Shown here one piece after another: positions 10,419 through 21,877 of a stretch of DNA of 64,000 nt. Each line of letters begins with the position of its first letter. Within the stretch, counting starts at the first letter, position 1. Origin of the DNA: Petunia secreta (Eukaryota; Streptophyta; Magnoliopsida; Solanales; Solanaceae); assembly GCA_029990175.1 (NCBI GenBank), contig JARKIP010000048.1, positions 25,692,001-25,756,000 of the forward strand, in the 5' to 3' direction. Under the pieces are notes generated by a model that ran no database searches, was not told where the DNA came from, and was given only the letters and a program-made list of their open reading frames with translations. Made by a program: the position numbers and the translations under genes.

Positions 10419-10956
10419 CTTTAATATTAGGCAACGTAGGCTGAGAGTAATGACCAGTTGCCACAACCACTGCATCAAAAACCTCCTCCATCCCCTTCTC
10501 TGCATTCTTTTCTATGCTCTTTACAATCCATCTCAAGTCTTCCTTACCAAAATCAGGATAATTCAGCATAGTCACATACTCTACCCTAGTGTTGAACCTT
10601 ATCATCTCCCTTAATCCAAAGTACTCACAAAAATCTTGTAAATACAAGAGTTGCTCCCTGTGGCTAGGAAATCTCCTAGTATCCCTTCCCTTCTTCACCA
10701 CAAATGGAAAGTCAGTAAATCCCAGAATCTCCCTTGGAGATATGAGCCTTAGTGATTCATATATACTGCTATGAACATTTAGAAAAGGAGCCCTTCCTAA
10801 AGGATCTTCATTTTCTACATTTGGTTCATATAGCCATTGTCCTCCCACATCATGGTTTTGTTCAACAACCACCACCCTGTGCCCTTCCTTCCTAAGCTCC
10901 CTTGCAGCCACCAAACCAGAAGGTCCAGCTCCAATAACGCACACATTCTTTGACAT
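10419..10956 (-). CDS. FMO GS-OX-like flavin-containing monooxygenase, exon 1
   Basis: The exon encodes 179 residues from the ATG at 10956. It opens with MSKNVCVIGAGPSGLVAAREL, the FAD-binding GxGxxG Rossmann motif at residues 9-14. It continues with VVVEQNHDVGGQWLYEP, FPFVVKKGRDTRRFPSH and VVVATGHYSQPTLP, typical of plant S-oxygenating FMOs. These enzymes use FAD and NADPH to oxygenate sulfur or nitrogen in soft nucleophiles. In Brassicaceae the GS-OX group oxidises methylthioalkyl glucosinolates. Outside that family the substrate is unknown, so no substrate is claimed. About 284 of an expected 450 or so residues lie in the window. No stop or frameshift is seen in the four exons. The exon ends in phase 1 at KG|GTTAATG. 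Confidence 0.92.
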
Positions 10957-11762
10957 AGTTGAACTGTTGGTGGCAATGGAGTATAATTGTGTTGTGTTTT
11001 TGGAAGTTAAATAGATGGAGATTTTATATATATAGACAGGTTTCCATAGGTTTTATGGATTAAAATAAAAAGAAGAGCCATCATTCAATATTATTGGATA
11101 CACAATTAGTTTAAGTACGAAAAGAAAGCTTTTTGACACATAGAAAGATACTCTTAAAACTCGTGGTCCTAAATATATCCCGGCATTTCTTGGCTTCAAG
11201 AGCAAAATCAATTAGACAAGATGATTTGAATTATTTTCAATTAAAAAATTAAATGAGCTCGTGAGACACGACTAGCCTACATTAGTGCTATATTGTGCAA
11301 CTCAGGAGACAGAACCTTAACTGGATCTTATTTTAATGCGCACGTAATTAAGCTACTTGCTCCTCAAGCTAATGGTCCAATTTAAGTAAAAGATTTTCTA
11401 ACAGTGACGTGCGAACTGCTTGCCCCGGCATGCGAGGCGGAATCAAAATTTTAATTTTATGAATTATGAATATTAAAAGATAACTTAAGTGTTTATAATT
11501 GAATTTCAAATTTAATATTTCATTCATTTTAATATATGTGAACATGTCTGATTTGACACAATATTTAATAAAAAAATGAAGATTTTTGAAATTTGTGGTC
11601 GAAAATAAACAATAAATTTATCTAAATTGGAGCGGATAGGGATGGAGTCTACATATTTAGACAAAAGTTGTTGGGTGCATGAGCTGCATGCTTCTACGTG
11701 CCTCCGCCCCTCATTCAGAGAACACTCGCCTAATTATTTGTTGCTAATGGAGCTATATTTCC
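10957..11762. other. FMO upstream region, left half of the FMO-CHX divergent interval
   Basis: This non-coding AT-rich sequence lies between the FMO start codon and copia element B. It carries the FMO TATA box. No ORF or repeat was recognised. The last five bases (TTTCC) are the left TSD copy of copia B. Confidence 0.6.
11021..11035 (-). promoter_or_regulatory. FMO TATA box
   Basis: The minus strand reads CTATATATATAAAAT 65-79 bases before the FMO start codon. It would give a 5' UTR of roughly 35-45 bases if transcription starts about 30 bases downstream. Confidence 0.6.
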
Positions 11763-12161
11763 TGTTGGATTTATCTGTGTAAAAGAGTCCACCCATAAAG
11801 GGGTGCTCTTAATATCTATCCAGGTAAAAAGATAAGTTACCTGATAGAGTCCTACAAGAGGACAACTACTGTATTTTACAGTTATAAATACAGTAGTATT
11901 AGGCTCAGATAAATACACTGAAATCTTTACAGCTCTTCCTCTTTCTCTCTACCAAATAACCAGGTGTTTAGACTGTGGAAAAAGGGGTTGATCCGTCAAG
12001 CACGTGACAACCACCGACGGCCAGTAATTCCAGCCACGGTTCAAGATCCGTTCAAGATCCTACCGCTTCCGCTTACGAGAATAACAAGTAAGTTCTCGGT
12101 TTATGTTTAAATAATCTATCTAGTATAGATTATTGTGATATATACATGTTTATATCCTTCA
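11763..12161 (+). repeat. Copia B 5' LTR with promoter and dyads
   Basis: The LTR has TATAAATA at 11883-11890. It contains a perfect 11-bp inverted repeat, CTACTGTATTT / AAATACAGTAG (11866-11876 and 11886-11896), that overlaps the TATA box. A second perfect 10-bp inverted repeat, AATAATCTAT / ATAGATTATT, lies at 12110-12134. A consensus 5' splice site AA|GTAAGT lies at 12088. Confidence 0.95.
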
Positions 12162-12162
12162 T

Positions 12163-12172
12163 TGGTATCAGA
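12163..12172 (+). promoter_or_regulatory. Copia B primer-binding site
   Basis: TGGTATCAGA lies one base after the 5' LTR. It is the core complement of initiator Met tRNA, and the match ends at GA rather than GAGC. Confidence 0.85.
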
Positions 12173-13734
12173 TGTCATTAGGCTGGTGTTCTGGTCAGTA
12201 AAAAAAAAAAGAAAAATTCACAGTACTATTATACATGAAAAAGAAAAGTGCACATGTATATTTTTTGGTTTCAGTAAGAAGTAGTGAATGTACTGTAGTA
12301 TCTTTCATGCTTAATTTTTTTTTTCTTGCACTGTTCCTTTGTGTGCATGGACGAGAACAAATTTTTTTCTTAAAGTAGAAAGAGTTTGGTAGATATTTTG
12401 ATTTCAAAATATTTTCGAAATCAGATCAGAATTAATTTTTTTTCCGCCAACAAGCTGCCGTGAAACACCATGACGCCACCGGAAAAAGCTCCGGCAAGGT
12501 TCAAAATCAGCCATCGTTAAAAAAAAAAAAAAAAAAAAAAAAAAGGAAACAGCTATATATATATTTTTTAACGATCTGCACAAGTAGTTGCGTCAAAATT
12601 AAAAACAAAATGGTGGAGTTTGGTGCTCCATGGGCAAGGCTGATTGGAAAGAAAAAAAAAAGCAGTGAAATTTAAAAGAGAAGAAGATTGACTTTAAGGG
12701 TTTACTAATCTCTCTTCTTTATTAGAATTTTTTTAAATAAAAAACAAATAACAAAAAAAATAAAAAATATGGAGCTTAGCCTTAAATGGAGGTGACTGCA
12801 GAAAGTTCCAACGAAGAAGATAAGTCTTCTGGATATTCACTTATCTCTAATTTATTTAAAAAATAAAGAAATTGGGCTAAGGCCCATGTCCAATTAAGTT
12901 ACTGTAATGCTTATGGGCTGCCAGAACCATATTGTGTTTTGGGCTAACAGTCCAATTATATTTCTAAAAAGATTGGAGATTAGATGACTGAAGGTAAAGT
13001 TTCGTCTCTTTTATTAAATAAAATAATGTGAGTATTATTTATTTTTTGGCAAATGGGCTATTAAATAACTATATCAAAGTGATTCTGATTATTTTTTTTC
13101 AGAATATAAATTTATTTTATATTTTTTTATCCCAATTGCATGAAATGTTAATTAATTTAACATTAAGTATATGTGTTGATTAGTTTAACAAATTGCATAT
13201 TAAGTATATTTGTTAATAAGTTGAACATTAAGTATACTTGTTAAGACATTATACCAATTACCTAAACAGTTATTAGTTTATCATTGAACTAGTATTGTTA
13301 ATTTGTTTAACATGTTACAAATATTAATTAGTCTAAATATTTAATATATTTATTAATTAGTTTAACGAACACATAAATATTAATTAGTTTAACATTTGAT
13401 TTATTTTATTTAATATGTTAAATAAAATTTAAATTAATTTAAGTTAATTTGTTTAACTTAGATCCATACGAGATTATAAGATCATGAAAACAAAAGGTTG
13501 TTTTTAAACATGATTAGACATTAAGCTAAGTAGTTGACTAGGTTAATTTACATGTAGTTAATTTTTGGACGATAACTGGGAACATAGTGAACTTTCGACT
13601 CCATTATTAATATATGTGTTTATTAACTTAATCAACTTAGTGCTTATTGTCCGAATATGTATGTTGAACATAGTACTTGCGTTTAGAAATTCCTTTTTTA
13701 GATCCTCACTATATTTTTTTATTTTGTTAAAAGA
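12173..13734 (+). other. Copia B long AT-rich leader
   Basis: About 1.56 kb separates the PBS from the gag ATG. It has an A-run of over 20 bases near 12519 and many upstream ATGs. Between about 13140 and 13470 there is a degenerate repeat built on TTAATTAGTTTAACATTAAG-like units. No supported ORF is present. A TTCCTTTTTTAG acceptor-like site at 13690-13701 lies 33 bases before gag. Confidence 0.6.
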
Positions 13735-16572
13735 ATGTCTACTGCTGCTAAGAACATTGTTGCTGAGCTCAACAAAGGGTTGAAACTCAATGGTGACAAC
13801 TATGAGACTTGGAGCTTAAAAGTCCAATATGTGCTTGAAGAGCAAGAGGCTCTGGAGGCAATTAACATCGTCATGGATGAGCCTGAGGAAGGCACCACGG
13901 CTCAGCATAGGCGTGACCGTGCAGCTTATGATGCTTGGAAAAAGAAAGACTCCTTGGCTCGCATTACGTTGCTGAGCACCTTAGATGATGATATCTTAAG
14001 GGAATTTAAGGATCACCAAAGAGCTATGGGTCTTTGGGTTGCTTTGAAGAATAGGTTTGGTACCTATTCTATTGAAAGGCTACGATCCTTAACAATCAAG
14101 TTTGACTCATACAAGAAGCGCCCAGAACATTCAGTGAGAACTCATCTGAGGCTTATGACAAACATGATTGGGGAGTTAAAAGATGCTGGTCATGTGTTGA
14201 CCGATGAGCAACAAGTTCAAGCTGTCATACGGTCCTTACCTAATTCTTGGGATCATATGAAGATGCATTTGACCCACAATCTGCTAATCAAGACTCTGGA
14301 AGATGTCCGGAGATCTCTTGAGCTTGAAGAGGATCGGCTTGAGGCTGCTAAGCCAACAGCTGAGTTGCATATGGCAACATCCTCTAAGGCCAAAGGTGGC
14401 TTTAAGAGAAAGAATTGGGTTAAGAAAAGAGGACCAACTCAGTCTCAGCCTGCTAAAAGAGCAAGGGCAGAACAACAAGACAATAACAAACGTCCCAAAC
14501 GTGTAAATGTTGCAAAGGTGAAATGCTTTAACTGTGACAAAAAGGGTCACTATGCTAAGGATTGCTCTGAGCCTCCTAGAAAGGTATTTCACAAAACTCA
14601 AACTAGTGAACTTTGTGTTTCTAGTTCAGTATTTTTTACTGAATCTAATCCTTTGTGGATTGTAGACTCGGGAGCAACGGACCACATAACGAGGGAACGC
14701 AATTCCTTTGTGGAGTTTCGGCGTATTTCACGTGGAACAAAGTGGATTTATGTGGGCAACAACAATAAGGTTGCTGTTGAAGGGATCGGTACATGCAAGT
14801 TAGTCTTGCGTGGTGGTCGACACCTACTACTACATGATGTCCTCTATGCTCCAGGAATTCGCCGGAATATTATTTCTGTTATTGTTTTGCTTAGGCTTGG
14901 CTTTAGCTTATTTTTCCATGACAATTCTATCAAATTGACTTTAGGTTCAACTTTATTTGGTTTTGGTCATGTGACCGGAGGTTTTATTATTATGGATTTG
15001 GATTATGATTCATTTAATAATAATGCTAGTTTTTCTATGTTTGCTTCCTCACATAAATATGATAGTGATGTAAACATATGGCATGCTAGACTTGGTCATA
15101 TTGGCCAGCAAAGAATGCAAAGGTTAGCAAAACAAGGTTTGCTTACTGGCATTGAACATGTTGAATTGTCCACTTGTGAAAATTGTCTAGCAGGAAAATC
15201 TGCAAGAAAACCCTTCGGTAAAGCGACTAGAGCTGAATATCCCTTGCAATTAGTCCATTCGGACATCTGTGGGCCTATGAATGTCAGGGCTAGGCATGGA
15301 GCGTACTATTTCATCACATTTATAGATGACTACACTCGTTTCGGTTATGTCTATTTAATTTCCCACAAATCAGAAGCAATAAGTTGTTTCCAACGCTATA
15401 TGAGCTTGGTGGAAAATCAATTAGACAAGAAGATAAAAGTTCTTCGAACTGACCGAGGTCGAGAGTACTTGTCAACTCAATTTAACGAGTTATGTGATGG
15501 AAAGGGAATTGTTCATCAGTTGACTATCCCAAATACTCCACAACAAAATGGTGTTGCGGAGAGAAGAAACAGGACGTTTCTAGAAATGGTTAGGTCAATG
15601 ATGGCACAAGCTAACCTCCCAATTAGTTATTGGGGTGATGCATTGCTTACTGCTACCTATGTACTTAACCGAGTGCCTACAAAATCAGTTGCAACCACTC
15701 CATATGAGTTGTGGACTGGAAGAGCACCCAACCTAAGTGTATTAAGACCTTGGGGTTGCGCTGCCTATACACATGATTCTTCTCACAAACATGGCAAATT
15801 AGGCCCGAGAGGAAAGAAAAGTATCTTTATAAGATACTCAGAAACCTCTAAGGGTTATGTGTTTATAGGTCAGCAAGACAGTGGGAGCGTAACTGAGTTT
15901 GAATCACGAGATGTCACATTCTTAGAGGATGAGTTTCCTAAAAAGGGAGAGGTAGGTCAAGACCTAACCTTGTTTGAGATAGAGGATCAAGATCAACAAA
16001 GATCACTTCATTCGAGTGGGAGAAATTTAACAGATGATGAATTAGTTTCACATCAACAACCTCCTTCATCATCGGATGCGAATGTAAGTAATCATTTGAC
16101 ATCAAACAGTGACCAAATGGATCTTGTTCCAAGTGGGAGCGAGATGGTCACTGATCTTGTTCCAAGTGGGAGCAGGATAGATGTTCTTGATCCAAGTGGG
16201 AGCAACGTTGATCCAAATGGGAACAACGAAGAAGAATCACAAAAAGGACGTGGTTTACGTAAAAAGATTCCCCGCCGACGATTTGATGTCGAAGGTGCTG
16301 AACTTTTTATGTTGTTCTTACAAGTAGAAAACGAGCTTAAAAATGCAAAAGAGGCTCTCTCATGCCCTTCTAAGGAAAAATGGATAAAAGCAATGGAAGA
16401 TGAAATGGAGTCAATGAGAGTCAACAAAGTCTGGGAACTAGTTGATCTCCCAAAAGAACGCAGAGCTATTGGGAGCAAATGGTTCTCAAGATTAAGCTCA
16501 AGGCTGATGGCACAGTTGAGAGATATAAGGCTCGACTGGTGGCGAAAGGTTATACACAACAGGAAGGAATAG
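13735..16572 (+). pseudogene. Copia B gag, protease, integrase and start of RT
   Basis: The 945-codon frame begins MSTAAKNIVAELNKG with the copia gag core (NYETWSLKVQYVL, LPNSWDHMKMHL). It has a zinc knuckle CFNCDKKGHYAKDC near residue 264 and a protease WIVDSGATDHI near 308. The integrase zinc domain has WHARLGHIG and CENCLAGK. The DDE region has HSDICGP, RTDRGREY and NGVAERRNR. A Ser/Gly-rich linker repeats DLVPSGS. The RT start has WIKAMEDEMES and AIGSKW. At 16480-16484 the text TGGTTCTC has lost one base relative to the family frame, so the last 30 codons are out of frame and end at 16572. Confidence 0.92.
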
Positions 16573-17897
16573 ACTACGAAGAGACTTTCTCACCTGTTGT
16601 GTGATTTAACTCAATTCGCCTGATTCTAGCTATAGTAGCAAGTTTAGATCTTGAATTACATCAGATGGATGTAAAGACTGCCTTTCTCAATGGAGAATTA
16701 GATGAAGAAATTTATATGGAACAACCCGAATGTTTCATTGAAAAAGGCCACGAACAAAAGGTTTGTAGACTTTTGAAGTCTATTTATGGCCTCAAACAAT
16801 CTTCAAGGTAGTGGTATATACACTTTCAAAATGTGATCATATCCAATGGTTTTACTATGGTTGATGAAGACCATTGTGTTTATACCAAGAGATCAAGAAA
16901 TAAGCTTGTAATTCTGACATTGTATGTCGATGATATACTTATAGCTGGAAATGATAAGGAGTTATTAAACGAGGTAAAGGCCTGGTTTTCGTCTCAATTT
17001 GAGATGAAAGATATGGGTGAAGCTGCATATATTCTTGGAATCAAGATTTCAAGAGATCGTCCTAAGAAGCTATTGTATCTCTCTCAAGAGAATTACATTA
17101 AGAAAATTCTTGAACGATTTAATATGCAGAATAGCAACCCAATTGACACTCCTATCAGCAAAGGCCATAACTTGGGAAATCATTTGTGTCCTCAGACTCC
17201 TGAAGAGACAGAAAAGATGAAGTGAGTGCCTTATAGAAGCGCAGTTGGATGTCTAATGTATGCTATGGTGTGTACTAGACCTGATATTTGTCAAGCAGTT
17301 GGCTTGGTAAGTAGATATCAATCTGATCCAGGTCCAGCACATTGGCAAGCAGTAAAGAGGATCATGAGATATCTGAGAGGAACATCTGACTACGCGCTTT
17401 GCTATCAAGGCAGCAAAGATTTGCGATTAGTTGGATACACTGATGCTGATCATGGAGGAGATTTAGACGAGAGGAAGTCTACCTCAGGATATGTCTTCTT
17501 ACTTAGTAATGGTGCCATATCTTGGAAGAGTAAGAAACAATCATGTGTAGCACTATCCACGATGGAAGCCGAATATGTGGCTCTGTCAAAAGCAACAAAA
17601 GAAGCTGTTTGGTTGAATAGGCTCTTCAAAAGCTTGTTGGGTAACACTGATGATGAACCAGTGTTGGTCTACTGTGATAGTAAGGCTGCAGTTGATGCAA
17701 CCAAGAATCCTAAGCATCATTGTGATACTAAGCACATAGATATCAAGTATAACTATGCAAGAGACATGTATAAACGCAAGAGGTTGAACCTGGTGAAAAT
17801 ATCTACAGAAGATATGGTAGCAGACCCATTGACCAAGCCTTTAGCTAGAGATGCATTTGTGAGACACACTAGGTCTCAAGGCTTGCGTAGACTTTGA
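16573..17897 (+). pseudogene. Copia B reverse transcriptase and RNase H, three nonsense codons
   Basis: In the frame after the deletion the sequence carries RT (MDVKTAFLNGELDEEIYMEQP, LKSIYGLKQSSR, YVDD at 16923-16934) and RNase H (YTDADHGGDLDERKSTSG, STMEAEYVAL, DTKHIDIKYNY, ADPLTKPL). It ends at a natural TGA at 17895. Three stops interrupt it: TGA 16602-16604, TAG 16809-16811 and TGA 17223-17225. Each aligns with a conserved Arg or Gln position and can be explained by one C-to-T change (CGA or CAG). The element cannot make its own RT. Confidence 0.9.
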
Positions 17898-18933
17898 GTG
17901 ATTTTGTATTATTCTTTGTTTTTCCAGTTGTTCACAAAACTATGTTCTTTGATAATCAAAAAAGTTGATTTACTTACATACATATTCATAATTTATTGAG
18001 TGTTTAGTACATTCTTCAATGATATTTTAGTATGTCTGGTAGACAAGAGGTTGGCCTTCTCACACAGGCAACCGCCTCCTTATCTTAGTGATAAGTGGAG
18101 ATGAGACTTGATTTTAAGAAAAATTGTCAAATGGATAATTTGAGAGCGATATGCTTAAAATCAATACAGTCGTTTAAATAATAACATAAGGTTATTAAGG
18201 TGAAAGGATGTTCACCTAGTCTACTTAGTGAGCTAGATGTGAGTTTAAGAAACTCGAATTTAGATACATATGGTGTCTGAATTTCATCTATACAACATTA
18301 TTTATAAAGACATACGCTCCTTAAGGAAAGGAGAAAAATGTTGTAGTACGTGTTTCATACCATGTGTGCTAATGTCGACCTTGGGTTAACATAAGTTTGA
18401 TCTCAACTTACTGTTGCGTGAGACCCAGAGCCTTTATGCTGGCTCAAATTTTGTACCCTCAGCAACTCCGATTAGATACTTGAGACTTAGTCTAATGTTA
18501 GCTATCTTAGTGTGTTTCCAAAAGACCATGAAAATGGATGCGGTCTGGCGGGACATATCTAGAAAAGCAGTTGAGCTAATGTTAAGAGAATCGTAAGAAG
18601 AGGAAGATCATTAAAGGAATCTCATTAATTTTGTATTCACAGGTGCACCAGTTATAACTTATGAGTTATAATTGTGAATACATAAAAATAATATTTGAGA
18701 TTTTGAGAGGATATCAAAATGTGATTCATATGATCTAGGGTATTGCATACTTTATAATCTACTTGCAGGTTTGCACTCGACGAGAGGCTATATACTCCTA
18801 ACAGATGTATAGCACGTAGCTCTCACAGTATGCTGGTCGCACGATCTATTTCACTGTATGAATATTTGTAGAGAAGAGATGAGAATATGTTTCTCATATT
18901 GTAAGAGCACTCTCATTATGTGTGAGTGGGAGA
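17898..18933 (+). other. Copia B 3' untranslated region and PPT
   Basis: About 1 kb of non-coding sequence lies between the pol stop and the 3' LTR. It ends in the purine-rich GTGAGTGGGAGA that serves as PPT. Short open frames here show no family features. Confidence 0.6.
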
Positions 18934-19332
18934 TGTTGGTTTTATCTGTGTAAAAGAGTCCACCCATAAAGGGGTGCTCTTAATATCTATCCAGGTAAAA
19001 AGATAAGTTACCTGATAGAGTCCTACAAGAGGACAACTACTGTATTTTACAGTTATAAATACAGTAGTATTAGGCTCAGATAAATACACTGAAATCTTTA
19101 CAGCTCTTCCTCTTTCTCTCTACCAAATAACCAGGTGTTTAGACTGTGGAAAAAGGCGTTGATCCGTCAAGCACGTGACAACCACCGACGGCCAGTAATT
19201 CCAGCCACGGTTCAAGATCCGTTCAAGATCCTACCGCTTCCGCTTACGAGAATAACAAGTAAGTTCTCGGTTTATGTTTAAATAATCTATCTAGTATAGA
19301 TTATTGTGATATATACATGTTTATATCCTTCA
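18934..19332 (+). repeat. Copia B 3' LTR
   Basis: This is the 399-bp direct repeat of 11763-12161, with two substitutions (TGTTGGT for TGTTGGA, and AAGGCGTT for AAGGGGTT). Its promoter faces CHX, whose start codon is 382 bases downstream, so it could drive CHX from an LTR start. Confidence 0.95.
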
Positions 19333-19714
19333 TTTCCAAATCAGATTTTCAACAAAATACAAGTGATGGCCTTAATAAAGTCGAGTACTTGGGTATTTTC
19401 TTTTTATAAAAATAGAGAATCCAGCAAATGGAAACAAGTAAAACTCGCTGTACGACCAAATGCAAACATCCGAAAAAATTGGAGTACATGAAGACCAAGA
19501 AAAGCTCTGCAAATTGGTTACTAGTATATAACTGTGACCTCCACCTTCCTTAAAATTCTGCATGCAAACTTCTCTTACCCCTAAGGATGGCAATTGATAA
19601 ACTTGAAAACAGATAAGAAAAAGAAAAACAAAAACAAAAACCCTTTATTAATTTTTTCAAACGTGCATGGAGGTACAATTAATAGATTAATATCTTGATT
19701 GCAAATTTGGCAAA
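19333..19714 (+). other. CHX upstream region between copia B and the start codon
   Basis: This is the right half of the split divergent promoter. It is AT-rich and non-coding. No clear TATA box could be singled out, although TTTTTATAAAAATAG near 19400 is a candidate. It begins with the right TSD copy TTTCC. Confidence 0.5.
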
Positions 19715-19942
19715 ATGAGCAATACAACAGACTCTATTATTTCTAACCAAAAGGTTCTTCAATGTGTAAGATTTCCTCCAAGAGGGTTTTCACTTGGAAT
19801 TATTGGAAAAGGAAATGCTAGCCCCTGGACTTATTCAGTCCCAACAATTGAATCTCAAATTCTCCTTATATTTGTTATGACTCAACTTTTTCATATTCCC
19901 CTCAAACGCCTTGGATTTCCTAAGCTCACTTCTGAAATCTTT
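19715..19942 (+). CDS. CHX cation/H+ exchanger, exon 1
   Basis: The exon has 76 codons from ATG 19715 to the donor TTT|GTATGTGC. It has the CHX N-terminal pattern: a polar leader, a Cys-rich start, then the first membrane segment (IESQILLIFVMTQLFHI), followed by PKLTSEIF, the position where CHX genes have a conserved first intron. The start is the first ATG in frame with the family alignment. Confidence 0.85.
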
Positions 19943-20783
19943 GTATGTGCTTAATTCCTTCTTCTAAATATTGAATTTCCTATATATTATGCTTTTAATA
20001 CATTATTTTCCCCTGTTTCATGTTTGCCATTGTTCTTGAAAGAGCTTATGATAGGTTACAATATGATGTAACTTTTGATTCTAACCTAATATAATGGTCA
20101 TTTAGCCCTTAATTATTGTAGGTTAGAAAAATAGACCAATATCTATATTCAGATTAAATTTTACTAGGTAGATTGAAATATGAATAGATGATGGAGCTTT
20201 TGATGATTTAGAGTTTAGTGATACATTTCATATGTCTAAGCTTTGGTGAGCTGAGTTAGCAAGTACCCAGTAGAATAGTTAGAGGTGCGGCGCCCTAGCT
20301 CGTTTGGACAATAAAATTATGCTAATAAAAAAGAAAAAGTGCAACTAGAACTTTATATTGTTTTTTTAAAGTTACACCTCAAACAAGTTTGTGTCCCTAT
20401 TAGAGTATTGATTTATATATCCTCACAAGAAACAAGAAGAAAAAGATTGTTGTGTTAGTGCTCTAAATCTTTTCATCGATAAATGTGAAGTCACAATTGT
20501 ACTTACTGCTGCATCTTTCCTTTGCCAACTCCTAGCTATAATTCCAACTAGGAATTAACAATGTGATATAGAGGTTACAAAAGACTACTGCCACTATATA
20601 TAAAGGTGTATCCACTGGAGCCAGTGGGTCCAGAATAAGTGTGATCTAATTATACGCATACATGTTATGATCTTAATTGGATATCACATAGTTCGAGCCG
20701 AATGCAATGAATTCAATTTAACTCACAGAACCCTTCCTAGATGGACATATAACTGACAGGAAATGTTTGTTTTGTGTGTATAG
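19943..20783 (+). other. CHX intron 1 with a SINE-like remnant
   Basis: The intron is 841 bases with GTATGT and TGTATAG ends. Around 20262-20338 the text AGTACCCAGTAGAATAGTTA, then GAGGTGCGG, then CGTTTGGACA, then an A-rich tail, resembles the 3' end of tRNA-derived SINEs common in Solanaceae genomes. This identification is from memory of the family and is tentative. The rest is unremarkable. Confidence 0.4.
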
Positions 20784-21791
20784 GCTGGACTAATCCTTGG
20801 ATCTACTGTGCTAGGGCGTTATGATACATACCAAGTATCCTTGTTTCCTATTTCAAGTCAAGGAATTTTGGGTGCACTGTCAACATTTGGTTACCTACTT
20901 TTCCTGTTTCTAACTGGTGTGAAAATGGACACTAGCTTGACAAGGAAAATAGGAAGGAGGGCGCTGGTAATAGGCCTTCTTAATCACCTGGTTCCTTTAG
21001 TAACTGGTATGGTAACTGTATATGCATTATCGCATTTGTTCTTTCAAGAAAGTATCACACCAATGGCTCCTTCAGTTGAAGCAGTTACTATAGCTAAGAC
21101 TTCATTTCCTGTCATCTCTTACCTCCTTAAGGATCTTGGCCTGCTTAATTCAGAACTTGGGCGATTGGCACTTTCTTCAGCACTTATTAGTGACTTATTT
21201 GGGACAGCTATCGGTGCTATCAGCGTTCTAGTTGTTACAAGTACAGTATATACAGTTGGAAGAGCAGTGGAGGATGCAACACTTTGTATTGCTTTCCTTA
21301 TTGTGGTTATTTTTGTCATTAGGCCACTAATGTTATGGGTAGTCAAAAAGACCCCTGAAGGAAGGCCTGTGAAAAATGTTTACATTTTGATAATTGTTCT
21401 TGGCGTTTTACTTTCTGGTGTGTTGACTGACTGGATTGAACAAACAGTTCTTTTTGGGCCTTTTGTCCTCGGCTTGGCAGTGCCTGAGGGACCACCTTTA
21501 GGATCTGCTCTAGTAGATAAACTTGATCCATTTGCCTCGGGCTTTCTGTTGCCTATTTTTGTAAGCCTAATGTCATTAAGGACAAATCTCTCTGCAATAA
21601 ATCCATCTTCTTCTTTTACATTTGCCAATATTGTCCTAATGTGTGTCACTAGTATATCAAAGATACTAGCATGTTTACTTCCTGCCCTATACTGCAAAAT
21701 GCCCTTAAGTGATGCTACAGCACTCAGCCTCATCATGTCTACAAAAGGTGTCGTGGACTTGGCTACCTACAGCTTTCTAAGAGATAATAAG
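20784..21791 (+). CDS. CHX cation/H+ exchanger, exon 2 (transport domain)
   Basis: The exon has exactly 336 codons. It carries the body of the Na+/H+ exchanger domain: GLILGSTVLGR, FLTGVKMD, TSFPVISYLLKDLGLLNSELGRLALSSALISDLFG, the loop VPEGPPLGSALVDKLDPFASGFLLPIF, SLRTNL and STKGVVDL. At least nine hydrophobic segments are visible. CHX proteins move K+ or Na+ in exchange for H+ in endomembranes or the plasma membrane and act in ion and pH homeostasis. The SDLFG segment, without the AW pair seen in CHX17-20 types, suggests the CHX1-14-like side of the family. That subgroup call is an inference. Confidence 0.93.
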
Positions 21792-21877
21792 GTAAGTAAT
21801 CTGGCCTCATTTTCTCTAGTTGGATTCTAAAGTTCGTCCATACAACAAATGTCAACTTTTGAAGTCATCTTTTGCAG

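Larger units (their letters stand above)
11763..19332 (+). mobile_element. Copia element B: full-length, young but coding-defective
   Basis: This Ty1/copia element has 399-bp LTRs (TG...CA) that differ at two positions by eye, a 5-bp TSD TTTCC (11758-11762 and 19333-19337), a Met-tRNA-type PBS, an unusually long AT-rich leader, a gag-pol frame, and a PPT (GAGTGGGAGA near 18924). Pol has one frameshift and three nonsense codons. It lies between the divergent FMO and CHX genes, 806 bases from the FMO start codon and 382 bases from the CHX start codon. The copia lineage was not assigned. Confidence 0.95.

Noticed and set aside
21119..21736. Minus-strand frames opposite CHX exon 2
   Set aside because: They are antisense shadows of a clearly coding exon.
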